DNA of 64,000 bases from Marinobacter sp. SS13-12 (GTDB lineage Bacteria > Pseudomonadota > Gammaproteobacteria > Pseudomonadales > Oleiphilaceae). Below, piece after piece: positions 1 through 8,033 of the stretch. Below the pieces are notes generated by a model. That model did no database searches, was not told the DNA's origin, and saw nothing but the letters and a program-made list of their open reading frames with translations. The position numbers were made by a program, and so were the translations under genes. Each line of letters begins with the position of its first letter. Position 1 is the stretch's first letter. The stretch covers positions 1,922,001-1,986,000 of the forward strand of contig NZ_JASSUA010000001.1 in assembly GCF_030227115.1 (NCBI RefSeq), written 5' to 3'.

Positions 1-24
1 CCTAGCCTTTTTGGCTTGGTGTAT

Positions 25-134
25 GGCCGGGGCTGAGGGGCCCTCCACAAAAACGCTACGAGCACATCCATGTGCGCTTGACTCCGGCCGTCCCTGGCCG
101 GAGACATTTTGTGGAGGGCCCCTCAGCCCCGGCC
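25..134. repeat. Long palindromic element P1
   Basis: A perfect 28-bp inverted repeat (25-52 with 107-134) encloses a core containing CTACGAGCACATCCATGTGC, followed by a small GC-rich inner hairpin (ggccg tccct ggccg type). The same core, in the opposite orientation, lies inside element P2, whose outer stem sequence is completely different. This belongs to the P1-P7 family described in the findings. Confidence 0.85.
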
Positions 135-170
135 GGTAGACCTTGGGAATATATCAGCACATGACAAAAC

Positions 171-256
171 CGTAGGTCGGATTAGCGAAGCGTAATCCGA
201 CAAATGGAGATAACGCCAGAAAAGAGTCGGATTACGCTTCGCTAATCCGACCTACG
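171..256. repeat. REP-like repeat, GTAGGTCGGATT family, copy 1
   Basis: A perfect 31-bp inverted repeat (171-201 with 226-256) is built from two facing copies of a unit beginning CGTAGGTCGGATTAGCGAAG, with a 24-nt spacer. Each unit also contains its own smaller dyad (ggatta...taatcc). Similar short repeats are common between genes in many gammaproteobacteria (recalled, not searched). It differs in sequence from the P-type palindromes beside it. Confidence 0.8.
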
Positions 257-305
257 TTTTTCCCAGGATTACGAGTTAACGGGCGATATCTCCGATGCTT
301 AGTCA

Positions 306-397
306 GCACCGGTGGGAACCCCCTCCCAAAAATGTGCGGAGCCCAAGCGCACATGGATGTGCTCGTAGCGTTTTTTGGGAGGGGTTCCCATCGGTGC
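306..397. repeat. Long palindromic element P2
   Basis: Near-perfect arms (306-332 with 372-397, one mismatch and one single-base bulge) flank a core that is the reverse complement of the P1 core. It lies about 60 bp beyond the atuH stop codon and would fold in the atu transcript. The stem sequence is unlike that of any other P element in the window. Confidence 0.85.
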
Positions 398-459
398 AGT
401 CACCAAGCCATAAAGGCTAGGGCCGGGAGCCATAGGCACCACCATAAGCCAAGAAACAC

Positions 460-2289
460 TCAGAACCGTACCTCCCCCGCATCAATCTCCGCCACCAGTT
501 CAGGCGTTAACAGGGTATACCCTTCAGTCCCAGGCAACCACGCATAAACCTGCTCCCCGGGCTTGTCGATGGAATAACCGGCTTTCTGGATATCGACCTT
601 CCGGTATTTGAAGGTGCCCGTCTTCTCTATGGCATTAGTCACCCGCACAAACACCGGAATCGCATAGGGCGGCAGGTTGTCGTTCAGGTAACGGAACAGA
701 CGGTTGACATCGAATTCCTGACCATTGGATTGGGGCACCAGCGTCACCATGCCGGCCTTGCCGTTGGTGCCCGGAATTTCCACGCCGTAGACAATCGCCT
801 CCTCCACCATGTTGGAGCCGTCGATGATGTTCTCCACCTCTGTGGTGGACACGTTCTCACCCTTCCAGCGGAAAGTGTCGCCCATGCGGTCGACGAACTG
901 CAGGTGGCCACAGCCGATGTCCTTGAGCACATCGCCGGTGTTGAACCACTGATCGCCTTTCTTGAAAGCATCCCGCAGGATGGATTTTTCCGTGGCGTCT
1001 TTCTGGGTATAGCCCTCGAAGGACCACTTTTTGGTGATCTCGCCGATCAGCAGGCCGGCCTCGCCTTGCTCCACTTCCTGCATAAAACCGTTGTCATTAC
1101 GAACCGGGTCGCGGGTGCCGTCGTGGAATTTCACCAGTTTGTAGGGGGCCGTGGAAAAACCGACGGTGTTGTCCATGTTGAAGAAATTGCTGAAGCCGAT
1201 GTTGCCCTCGCTGGAGGCATACAGCTCCGCCACGGTTTCGATACCGAAGCGGTCCTTGAACTCCTTCCAGATGGACGGGCGCAGGCCGTTACCGATCATT
1301 TTGGTGAGGTTGTGATTACGGTCCTGGTCGCTGGGGGGCTGGTTGAGCAGGTAGCGGCACAACTCGCCCACGTAGCCGAAGGTGGTGGCCTGGAAATACC
1401 GTACATCGTCCCAGAAGGCGCTGGCGGAGAACTTGCGACGCAGGGCGATGGCGGAGCCGCCGGCCATCACTGAACCCCAGCACACCAGCAGGGCGGTGCC
1501 GTGGTAGAGGGGCAGTGTGCAGTAAAGGACGTCGTGTGGCTTCATGTCCAGGGACATCATGCCAAAGCCGCCGTAGGCTTTCATAAACTTGCGGTGGCTG
1601 CCTGGCGCTGCCTTGGGTAGGCAGGTGGTACCGGAAGTGAACAGGTAAATGGCGGTGTCGCCCATGACGGGCGGGTCGGCCGGTCGGGGCCCGGTGTTCC
1701 GGTGGGCGCTGACCTTTGCAGCCATGTTCACGTAACCTTCCGGCGCATCGCCAAAGACGTTCATGGTGTTGGCGTCGGCCAGGAACAGGAACGGGTTGGG
1801 GTGGCTGGTCCGGATGTCGCCCTTAACACCGTCGAAGCTGTCGACCAGTTCTTCGCCTACCACAACCATTTTGGGACCAATCAGGTTGATGCTGTGCTCC
1901 AGAACCCGTCCTTTCTGGGACGTGTTGAGCATAGCGCAGGCGACACCAATTTTGGCAGCGCCGGCTACCACGGCCAGCAGCTCCGGACGGTTCTCCAGGA
2001 ACACGGCAATAGCATCGCCTTTGATAAGCCCCTCGGCTTTCAGGAACCCGGCAATGCGGTTGGCCCACTCGTCGAATTCACGCCAGGTAATGCTGCGGTC
2101 TTCGTAGAGGATGGCCGGGCGTTGGCCGTGTTTCCTGGCGTTGCGTTCTACCAGGGTGCCAAGGGTCAGGTCTTTGTTCTCGTTCCTGACTGCGTAGTAG
2201 TAATAGCCCCGGGCAATAGCGGGAAAGCGCCGGAGTATGCCCGGCAGGCTGCGAGCGATGTCGCGTGGGGATATGTTGTCCTGGGTCAT
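460..2289 (-). CDS. atuH: AtuH, FATP-type long-chain acyl-CoA synthetase
   Basis: This 609-residue adenylate-forming enzyme is of the bacterial FATP/very-long-chain acyl-CoA synthetase type and probably converts citronellate-like acids to CoA thioesters. Visible motifs are the phosphate-binding loop TSGTTCLPK at residues 218-226, YASSEGN at 357-363, TGD at 451-453 and the C-terminal hinge region DRMGDTFRWKGENVSTTEVE at 467-486. The loop normally reads TSGTTG; here residue 223 is Cys (codon TGC at 1621-1623), which is unusual. It is the last gene of the atu operon, 72 bp after atuG. The assignment to AtuH rests on position and family; the substrate is inferred. Confidence 0.85.
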   Translation of the reverse strand: MTQDNISPRDIARSLPGILRRFPAIARGYYYYAVRNENKDLTLGTLVERNARKHGQRPAILYEDRSITWREFDEWANRIAGFLKAEGLIKGDAIAVFLENRPELLAVVAGAAKIGVACAMLNTSQKGRVLEHSINLIGPKMVVVGEELVDSFDGVKGDIRTSHPNPFLFLADANTMNVFGDAPEGYVNMAAKVSAHRNTGPRPADPPVMGDTAIYLFTSGTTCLPKAAPGSHRKFMKAYGGFGMMSLDMKPHDVLYCTLPLYHGTALLVCWGSVMAGGSAIALRRKFSASAFWDDVRYFQATTFGYVGELCRYLLNQPPSDQDRNHNLTKMIGNGLRPSIWKEFKDRFGIETVAELYASSEGNIGFSNFFNMDNTVGFSTAPYKLVKFHDGTRDPVRNDNGFMQEVEQGEAGLLIGEITKKWSFEGYTQKDATEKSILRDAFKKGDQWFNTGDVLKDIGCGHLQFVDRMGDTFRWKGENVSTTEVENIIDGSNMVEEAIVYGVEIPGTNGKAGMVTLVPQSNGQEFDVNRLFRYLNDNLPPYAIPVFVRVTNAIEKTGTFKYRKVDIQKAGYSIDKPGEQVYAWLPGTEGYTLLTPELVAEIDAGEVRF

Positions 2290-2361
2290 AGAGTCATCCG
2301 TCAGGGTCTGTGTTTAACGTTGTTATTCGTTTTTGCCCCGGGACAACCAATGGCTCCGGGG

Positions 2362-3189
2362 CTAATCCAGAAACAGGTCAGGCAGCAGCGGTTTGTCGCC
2401 GGGCTGGTACCGGTAGTGTTCAAAATCGGTAACGCCATCGGCTCTCAGTACATCCTCATCAATCACCGACTGGCCGGTCATGTCCTCGGCAGGGCGGCTG
2501 AGAATGCTCAGTGCGGCGTCCGCCATGATGTCCGGTTTGCGGCCCTGGGCCATCATCTGCGGGCCGCCCACTTCGAACTCGATGGCAGCGGTGGCAATCA
2601 GCGTTTTGGGCCAGAGTGTGTTTACCGCAATGCCGTAGCGTCGGAACTCCTCTGCCATCCCCATACTCAACATGGTCATGGCGTATTTTGTTGTGGTGTA
2701 AGGCCCGTACTGGGCAAACCACCGGGTGTCCATATTCAGGGGCGGCGACAGGCTCAGGATATGGGCCCGGTCCGACTCCTTCAGCCAGGGCAGTGCCGCC
2801 TGGCTACAGACAAATACCGCGCGTGCGTTGACCTGATGCATCAGGTCGTAGCGGCTGACCTTCAGGTTTTCCACGCCGGTCAGTTTTATGGCACCTGCGT
2901 TGTTTACCAGCGCGTCAATGCCGCCAAAGTGAGCGGCAGCCTCGTCCACCCGCTGGCGCACCAGTTGTTCGTCCCGTACATCCAGCACCAGGGGCAGGGC
3001 CTTACCGCCTGCCTGCCGAATTTCTTCTGCCACACTGTGAATCGTGCCGGGCAGCTTCGGGTGTGGCTTGTCGGACTTGGCCGCAATCACCACATTGGCA
3101 CCTTCTCTGGCGCAGGCCAGGGCAATGGCCCGGCCGATACCCCGGCTGCCGCCGGTAATAAAAACGGTTCTGTCCTGCATTGTGCTCAT
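2362..3189 (-). CDS. atuG: AtuG, short-chain dehydrogenase/reductase
   Basis: This 275-residue classical SDR resembles HSDL2-type enzymes. The nucleotide-binding motif TGGSRGIG lies near residues 12-19, NNAG follows near residue 95, and the catalytic YTTTK (Tyr and Lys both present) is near residue 165. The start ATG overlaps the atuF stop in an ATGA arrangement and has a strong GGAGG ribosome site, so the two genes are probably translationally coupled. In the P. aeruginosa atu cluster a gene of this type is atuG. Its exact step is unclear; oxidation of a terpenoid hydroxyacyl-CoA or alcohol is a reasonable inference. Confidence 0.82.
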   Translation of the reverse strand: MSTMQDRTVFITGGSRGIGRAIALACAREGANVVIAAKSDKPHPKLPGTIHSVAEEIRQAGGKALPLVLDVRDEQLVRQRVDEAAAHFGGIDALVNNAGAIKLTGVENLKVSRYDLMHQVNARAVFVCSQAALPWLKESDRAHILSLSPPLNMDTRWFAQYGPYTTTKYAMTMLSMGMAEEFRRYGIAVNTLWPKTLIATAAIEFEVGGPQMMAQGRKPDIMADAALSILSRPAEDMTGQSVIDEDVLRADGVTDFEHYRYQPGDKPLLPDLFLD

Positions 3190-5180
3190 TGTCCGGCCTC
3201 CTCTGAGGTAGCTTCAGCGGCAGTAATTTCCACCAGCAACTGGCTGCGTTTTACCTGGTCGCCTTTGGCGGCCAGCACCTCACCCACTGTACCATCGCGG
3301 TCCGCCTTCACCGGATGCTCCATCTTCATGGCCTCCAGGATCACCAGGGTGTCCCCCTGCTTCACCGCCTGGCCGGCCTGCACCAGAACATCAATGATGG
3401 CGCCGTCCATGGTGGCCTTGATGCGGCCGCTACCACTGGCCGCAGCCCCGCTGGCCGGCTGGTGGGTGACGTCATGCAACGCCACTGCCTGCCCGGACGC
3501 CTGCAAATATAGGTGATCGTCCCGGCGGTGATATTGGCATTGTTGACGAATGCCGTTGTCGATAATGCATAACAGGCCACCGCCCATGCTTTCAAGGTCG
3601 AGTTCGTGCTGGTCCTCACCCCGGGTAACCGTGAAGTGATTACCAGTGCGTCGCACCAGCAGTTCCAGGGTTTTGTCGCCGGTTTCCAGCTTCATGGGCG
3701 TGACCGTGGCAGGCGCATTACTCCAGGAACTATTCATGTCATGACGAGCCGCACCGGGGCCTGAATTGCCATGGCTGAACACGCAGGCCGCCAGTGCCAG
3801 TTCGCGTATGGAGGTGTCCTTCGGGGCCAGCGAGGGATCGTCCCGGAACGCCTGTTGCAGAAATGCCGTGGTGGCCTCACCGGCACCGAACGTTTCGTCA
3901 GCGATGATGCGGCTGAGGAAATAACGGTTGGTGGTCACGCCGAACACCGTGGTGTCCTCCAGTGCCCGCAATAGCCGGCGGCGAGCTTCGTTGCGGTTGG
4001 CTCCCCAGGCAACGACCTTGGCCAGCATCGGATCGTAATGGGGCGTGACGGCATCGCCAGAGCGAACACCGGTATCAAACCGTAATCCTTCGCCCTCGGC
4101 GGGCTGGAACTGATGCAGTGGTCCGGTCTGCGGCGTAAACCCGTTGGCCGGGTCTTCGGCGTAAAGCCGCACTTCAATGGCGTGACCGTTCAATTGAATT
4201 TGCTCTTGTGTGAGCGGTAGTGGCAGTCCCTCGGCGACGGAAAGCTGCCAGGCGACCAGATCCTGCCCGGTGATCAGCTCGGTGACCGGATGTTCCACCT
4301 GCAGGCGGGTGTTCATTTCCAGGAAGTAAAAGTTTCGGTCCTTGTCCACCAGGAACTCGACGGTACCGGCACCTTCGTAGCCGCAGGCGAGAGCCGCTTT
4401 GACGGCTGCTTCCCCCATTGCTTTGCGTAAGTCCGGGGTGACAAAAGGCGAGGGCGCCTCTTCTACGACCTTCTGATGCCGCCGCTGTACGGAGCAGTCC
4501 CGCTCACCCAGGTAGACCGCATTACCGTGCTGGTCTGCAAACACCTGAATCTCGATATGACGGGGCTCGATGACTGCCTTCTCCAGAATCAACTCGTCAT
4601 CCCCGAAGGCCTGCTTGGCCTCGGAGCGGGCACGCCGGATGTTGTCGGCCAGTTCCTCTGCCTTTTCCACCAGCCGCATACCCCGGCCACCGCCACCGGC
4701 AGAGGCCTTGATCATCAGCGGGTAGCCAATATTTTTTGCAGCTTCGATGAGTTCCTCATCACTGGCATTATCGCCCTCAAACCCGGGCACCACCGGCACA
4801 CCGGCTTCCTGCATGGCAATCTTCGACCGCCGTTTGCTACCCATCAGCTCAATAGCCGCCTCCGGGGGCCCCACAAACACCAGCCCGGATTCCTTACAGG
4901 CTCTTGCAAACCCGGAATTCTCCGACAGAAATCCATACCCCGGATGCACACAGTCCGCCCCGGTCCTGGCTGCCGCCTCAATAATAGCCTCGACTTTCAA
5001 ATAAGAAGCCGAAACCTGAGCCGGGCCTATACACACCGCCTCATCGGCCAACTCCACATGCAGCGCTTTGGCATCTGCCTCTGAGTACACTGCTACTGTG
5101 CGGTAGCCCAGCGACTTCGCGGTTTTGGTCACCCGTACGGCGATTTCGCCTCGGTTTGCTATCAGGAGCTTTCTTAGCAT
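3186..5180 (-). CDS. atuF: AtuF, geranyl-CoA carboxylase biotin-containing subunit
   Basis: This 664-residue alpha subunit joins biotin carboxylase and biotin carrier domains. It starts MLRKLLIANRGEIAVRV, the standard N-terminus of biotin carboxylases. An ATP-grasp glycine-rich loop (KASAGGGGRGM) is near residue 165, and the carrier motif EAMKM near the C-terminus places the biotinylated Lys at about residue 619. With AtuC it would carboxylate geranyl-CoA. An in-frame upstream extension to 5318 only translates palindrome P3 and lacks homology-like sequence, so 5180 is preferred. The closely related methylcrotonyl-CoA carboxylase (LiuD) is the alternative; the surrounding atu genes decide in favour of AtuF. 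Confidence 0.88.
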   Translation of the reverse strand: MLRKLLIANRGEIAVRVTKTAKSLGYRTVAVYSEADAKALHVELADEAVCIGPAQVSASYLKVEAIIEAAARTGADCVHPGYGFLSENSGFARACKESGLVFVGPPEAAIELMGSKRRSKIAMQEAGVPVVPGFEGDNASDEELIEAAKNIGYPLMIKASAGGGGRGMRLVEKAEELADNIRRARSEAKQAFGDDELILEKAVIEPRHIEIQVFADQHGNAVYLGERDCSVQRRHQKVVEEAPSPFVTPDLRKAMGEAAVKAALACGYEGAGTVEFLVDKDRNFYFLEMNTRLQVEHPVTELITGQDLVAWQLSVAEGLPLPLTQEQIQLNGHAIEVRLYAEDPANGFTPQTGPLHQFQPAEGEGLRFDTGVRSGDAVTPHYDPMLAKVVAWGANRNEARRRLLRALEDTTVFGVTTNRYFLSRIIADETFGAGEATTAFLQQAFRDDPSLAPKDTSIRELALAACVFSHGNSGPGAARHDMNSSWSNAPATVTPMKLETGDKTLELLVRRTGNHFTVTRGEDQHELDLESMGGGLLCIIDNGIRQQCQYHRRDDHLYLQASGQAVALHDVTHQPASGAAASGSGRIKATMDGAIIDVLVQAGQAVKQGDTLVILEAMKMEHPVKADRDGTVGEVLAAKGDQVKRSQLLVEITAAEATSEEAGQ

Positions 5181-5210
5181 TTTGTTGGTCTCATGGTTGG
5201 GTGCTTGTCC

Positions 5211-5326
5211 GCGTTGCTGTGAGGGGTGGGTCCGTCCAGGACACGCCGTGAATACGTCCATGTAGGCTCGTAAAAAACATCCTTGTTTTTTACGGTCCTG
5301 GACGGACCCACCCCTCACATCAACGC
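5211..5326. repeat. Long palindromic element P3
   Basis: Arms 5211-5241 and 5296-5326 form a 31-bp stem with one mismatch. The core carries CGTGAATACGTCCATGTAGG and an inner hairpin (taaaaaacatccttgtttttta). The core lies in the opposite orientation to P4, P5 and P7. It sits in the atuE-atuF gap about 30 bp before the atuF start, so it would form a large hairpin in the leader of atuF within the polycistronic message. Confidence 0.85.
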
Positions 5327-5389
5327 TCCCTCCAACGGTTGTTATCGCATGCTGTTGCTGCTAACTGGCGTTTTGCACATGGTCTGGGT

Positions 5390-5493
5390 CTGGGGCGTAC
5401 ATGGCTTTTCGGGACCGTCAAAAACATGGATGTTTTTGTCGAGCGTACAGGGACGTATTCACCGCGTGTCCCGAAAAGCCATGCCCGCCCCAG
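5390..5493. repeat. Long palindromic element P4
   Basis: Arms 5390-5414 and 5469-5493 form a 25-bp stem with two mismatches. The core contains the inner hairpin CAAAAACATGGATGTTTTTG and then CGTACAGGGACGTATTCAC. The core is almost identical to those of P5 and P7, and the inner part of the arm (ggctt..cggga) is also similar in these three. It lies immediately after the atuE stop codon. Confidence 0.85.
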
Positions 5494-5517
5494 CCTGCCA
5501 CCATCAGCCGGAAGCCG

Positions 5518-6336
5518 TCATTCAGAGGCCGCCCAAGAGGCCGGACGCTTCTGCATAAACGCAAGCGTCCCCTCAGAGCCCTCGTCGCTACGAATCGCCT
5601 CGGCAAACTTCTCCGCCGCACTGTCCAGAAGGCCACTCATGGACTCGTGGCCAACGCGGTGCAGCAACGCCTTGGTCTGGGCTGTCGCATTGGGCGCACA
5701 CTGCCGAACCCGCTCGACCGCATGACCCAGAAACTCGTCAATCTCGACTTCCGACTCCGCAACCTGATGAACAATCCCCAGCCTGCAAGCCTCATTCGCA
5801 TCCACCCGCAAACCCAGCAACGCCAACCGCCGCGCCTGCGTGAACCCGATACGCTCCACCACAAATGGTGCAATCTGAGCCGGAATCACCCCCAGGGTGG
5901 TCTCCGGCATCCCGAATTTCGCCGACGGCCCGGCAATGGCCATATCCGACACACACGCCAATCCAAAGCCACCGCCCATCACGGCACCTTCGGTCACCGC
6001 GATCACAACCTTCGACGACTCGTTAACCTGTTGAATCATCTGCCCGAACGCCCGGTTCAAACGGTAAAACGGGTCTTCCTCTCCCTCTGCCGGCTTCTGC
6101 CCCCGGGCACCGGCCATGTCCTTGATGTCCCCCCCGGCACAGAAGTGGCCACCGGCACCGCGAAGAACCACAGCGCGAATGCTGGTATCACCCTCAACCT
6201 GACTGAACACCGCCGAAAGCTCTGCCACCATCTCCAGGCTCATGGCGTTCCGAACGTCTGGCCGGTTGATGGTGACGTGCAGGGCAGGGCCCTGTTTTTC
6301 CAGAATGAGGGTTTCGCAATGAAGCAAAGTGTCCAT
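5518..6336 (-). CDS. atuE: AtuE, isohexenylglutaconyl-CoA hydratase
   Basis: This 272-residue crotonase-fold enzyme is predicted to hydrate isohexenylglutaconyl-CoA after geranyl-CoA carboxylation. Motifs seen are the oxyanion-hole segment HFCAGGDIKDM near residue 65, GAVMGGGFGLA near residue 120 and FGMPETTLGVIP near residue 145 with the expected catalytic Glu. Two in-frame ATGs exist. GGAG lies only 2 nt before the first (6342) but 8 nt before the second (6336), so the second is chosen. Other family members (methylglutaconyl-CoA hydratase, LiuC) look alike; the assignment depends on the operon. Confidence 0.83.
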   Translation of the reverse strand: MDTLLHCETLILEKQGPALHVTINRPDVRNAMSLEMVAELSAVFSQVEGDTSIRAVVLRGAGGHFCAGGDIKDMAGARGQKPAEGEEDPFYRLNRAFGQMIQQVNESSKVVIAVTEGAVMGGGFGLACVSDMAIAGPSAKFGMPETTLGVIPAQIAPFVVERIGFTQARRLALLGLRVDANEACRLGIVHQVAESEVEIDEFLGHAVERVRQCAPNATAQTKALLHRVGHESMSGLLDSAAEKFAEAIRSDEGSEGTLAFMQKRPASWAASE

Positions 6337-6363
6337 AAGCATGACTCCAATAAAATTGTCCGG

Positions 6364-6483
6364 GGGCTGGTGTGTGGGTAGAAAGGCTTTCCGGGACCGT
6401 CAAAAACAGGGATGTTTTTGTCGAGCGTACAGGGACGTATTCACAGCGTGTCCCGGAAAGCCTTTCTACCCATGCGCCAGCCC
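6364..6483. repeat. Long palindromic element P5
   Basis: Arms 6364-6396 and 6451-6483 form a 33-bp stem with three mismatches clustered in its outer third. The core is nearly identical to P4 and P7 (CGTACAGGGACGTATTCAC plus an inner hairpin). It fills most of the 174-bp gap between atuD and atuE and lies about 30 bp ahead of the atuE start. Confidence 0.85.
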
Positions 6484-6510
6484 TTTCTCCCAATCAAGAA
6501 GGTTCAGAGC

Positions 6511-7671
6511 CTAGTCGCGTTGCTTGCCAGGCAAAGTTCCCATCATCTTGCAGATAATTCCCAGCATGATTTCGTCAGCACCACCGCCGATGGACACCAA
6601 CCGCACATCCCGGAACGCACGGGACACCGGGTTCTCCCACATGTAACCCATGCCACCCCAGTACTGCAGACAACTGTCCGTCACCTCGCGCCCAAGCCTC
6701 CCGGCCTTCAGCTTGGCCATCGACGCCAGCCTGGTCACATCCTTGCCTTCGATGTGCAGTTCACAGGCCTGATAAGTCAGGGCACGCAGGGCCTCGACTT
6801 CCGTCTGCAGCTCAGCCAGGCGGAAATGAATCACCTGGTTATTGATCAACGGCTGGCCGAAGGTCTTGCGCTCGCGGCAGTACTCAATGGTCTTGTTGAT
6901 GCAGTGTTCCAGCGCCTTGATCACGTTGGCCGCGCCCCACAGCCGCTCCTCCTGGAATTGGAGCATCTGCATCATGAATCCCGTGCCCTCAGCGCCGATT
7001 CGATAACGCTGGGGCACGCGCACATCGTCAAAGTAGATCTCAGCCGTCTCGGAGGACCGCATCCCCAGCTTGTTCAGGTGCGGGCTGAAGGAAATGCCCG
7101 GCGTGTTCATGGGCACCACAATCAATGACTTGTTCTTGTGGGGCTTGTCGTCGGAAGTGTTCGCAAGCAGGCAAATAAAATCAGCCCTGGGGCTGTTGGT
7201 GATCCACATCTTGGAGCCATTGATGACATAGTCATCGCCATCCTGCTTTGCGGTGGTCTTCATCCCGGCCACGTCAGAGCCGGCAGCGACTTCACTTACA
7301 CCGATGCAGCCCACCATGTCGCCGGCAATGGCCGGCGCGAGGAAGGTTCGTTTCAGTTCATCGGAACCAAAACGTGAAATGGCAGGGGTGCACATATCGG
7401 TCTGAACACCTATGGCCAGGGGCACACCGCCGCAGTGGGCCGTGCCCAGCTCTTCCGCAGCCACCAGGTTGTAGCTGTAATCCAGCCCCATGCCGCCGTA
7501 CTCTTCCGGCTTCTGAATGCCCAGCAGGCCGAGGTTGCCGAGTTTCTTGAAGATATCGTGAATCGGAAACTCGCCGGCTTTTTCCCATTCGTCGCAGTGG
7601 GGGTTGATTTCCTTCTCCACGAAATCGCGGACGGTTTTTCTGAGGGCTTCGTGTTCGGGGGTGAATTTCAC
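6511..7671 (-). CDS. atuD: AtuD, citronellyl-CoA dehydrogenase
   Basis: This 386-residue FAD-dependent acyl-CoA dehydrogenase is predicted to convert citronellyl-CoA to geranyl-CoA. The middle domain carries GVSEVAAGSDVAG (about 124-136) and the FAD/substrate segment MWITNS (about 155-160). The C-terminal segment IGGGADEIM lacks the Glu that serves as base in medium- and short-chain dehydrogenases. A Glu in EERL (about 242) matches the alternative position used by isovaleryl-CoA-type enzymes, which suits a branched substrate. Translation begins at GTG (7671), preceded by AGGAG at good spacing. Confidence 0.85.
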   Translation of the reverse strand: MKFTPEHEALRKTVRDFVEKEINPHCDEWEKAGEFPIHDIFKKLGNLGLLGIQKPEEYGGMGLDYSYNLVAAEELGTAHCGGVPLAIGVQTDMCTPAISRFGSDELKRTFLAPAIAGDMVGCIGVSEVAAGSDVAGMKTTAKQDGDDYVINGSKMWITNSPRADFICLLANTSDDKPHKNKSLIVVPMNTPGISFSPHLNKLGMRSSETAEIYFDDVRVPQRYRIGAEGTGFMMQMLQFQEERLWGAANVIKALEHCINKTIEYCRERKTFGQPLINNQVIHFRLAELQTEVEALRALTYQACELHIEGKDVTRLASMAKLKAGRLGREVTDSCLQYWGGMGYMWENPVSRAFRDVRLVSIGGGADEIMLGIICKMMGTLPGKQRD

Positions 7672-7741
7672 GTTCTTGTTCTCCTGACTTATTGGTAGTC
7701 CGTGCCCTTGTCGTTTTGGTGCACGTTCTCTAGCTTGGGCT

Positions 7742-7850
7742 GCACCTGTGGGGCACGGGCCTCAGAAACACGCCGCAAGTACGTCCGTGTAGGCTCGATC
7801 GGGCCATCCCTGGCCCTCCACGGTTTCTGAAGCCCGTGCCCCACAGGTGC
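7742..7850. repeat. Long palindromic element P6
   Basis: Arms 7742-7769 and 7823-7850 form a 28-bp stem with one mismatch. The core reads ACGCCGCAAGTACGTCCGTG and is followed by an inner hairpin of the ggccatccctggcc type, as in P1. P1 and P6 therefore form one core subtype, and P3, P4, P5 and P7 another with an A/T-rich inner hairpin. Confidence 0.83.
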
Positions 7851-7887
7851 TGTTGTCTATTAACCTGTTGCTTCCTGTTCCCTATTT

Positions 7888-7990
7888 GTCGGATTACGCC
7901 TTTGGCGAATCCGACCTACATGAGTCGCGGGCCCGGAAACGTAGGTCGGATTTACCCGTGAAGGGCACAATGAGCGAAGCGTAATCCGAC
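7888..7990. repeat. REP-like repeat, GTAGGTCGGATT family, copy 2
   Basis: Two facing units (about 7888-7918 and 7941-7990) match the repeat at 171-256. The right-hand unit is interrupted by about 20 extra bases (acccgtgaagggcacaatg), so the palindrome is decayed compared with the perfect first copy. Confidence 0.75.
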
Positions 7991-8033
7991 AAAGCAACTC
8001 AGCTCCGGGTCCAAACACCATCACTACGACCCC

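Larger units (their letters stand above)
1..421. repeat. Composite repeat island downstream of atuH
   Basis: This non-coding stretch has no credible gene. Its ends form an inverted repeat: bases 1-20 pair with 402-421 at 19 of 20 positions. Between them lie, in order, a long palindromic element (25-134), a perfect 31-bp inverted repeat of another family (171-256) and a second long palindromic element (306-397). The left end coincides with the window edge, so the inverted repeat may extend further out. It lies just past the 3' end of the atu operon and could help terminate or stabilise that transcript. That role is inference; no T-tract typical of an intrinsic terminator was seen. Confidence 0.75.
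5181..5517. other. atuE-atuF intergenic region holding two palindromes
   Basis: This 337-bp gap has no convincing gene. It contains elements P3 (5211-5326) and P4 (5390-5493), which face opposite ways, with about 60 bp of ordinary sequence between them. No clear internal promoter was recognised. Confidence 0.7.
7672..8033. other. atuC-atuD intergenic region with two repeat types
   Basis: This 362-bp gap inside the operon has no gene that I can support. It contains palindrome P6 (7742-7850) and a REP-like inverted repeat (7888-7990). Short sequence after the atuC stop and before the atuD ribosome site shows nothing recognisable. Confidence 0.7.

Noticed and set aside
1702..3516. Long plus-strand open frame opposite atuH, atuG and atuF
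   Set aside because: It is antisense to three recognisable enzymes and its product has no domain-like pattern. High GC leaves few stops in this frame.
5181..5318. N-terminal extension of AtuF
   Set aside because: The extra 46 codons translate palindrome P3, and MLRKLLIANRGE is the standard family start.
5401..6514. Plus-strand frames running through palindromes P4 and P5
   Set aside because: Similar peptides (FRDRQKHGCFCRAYRDVF) recur only because the palindrome core repeats; they are not genes.
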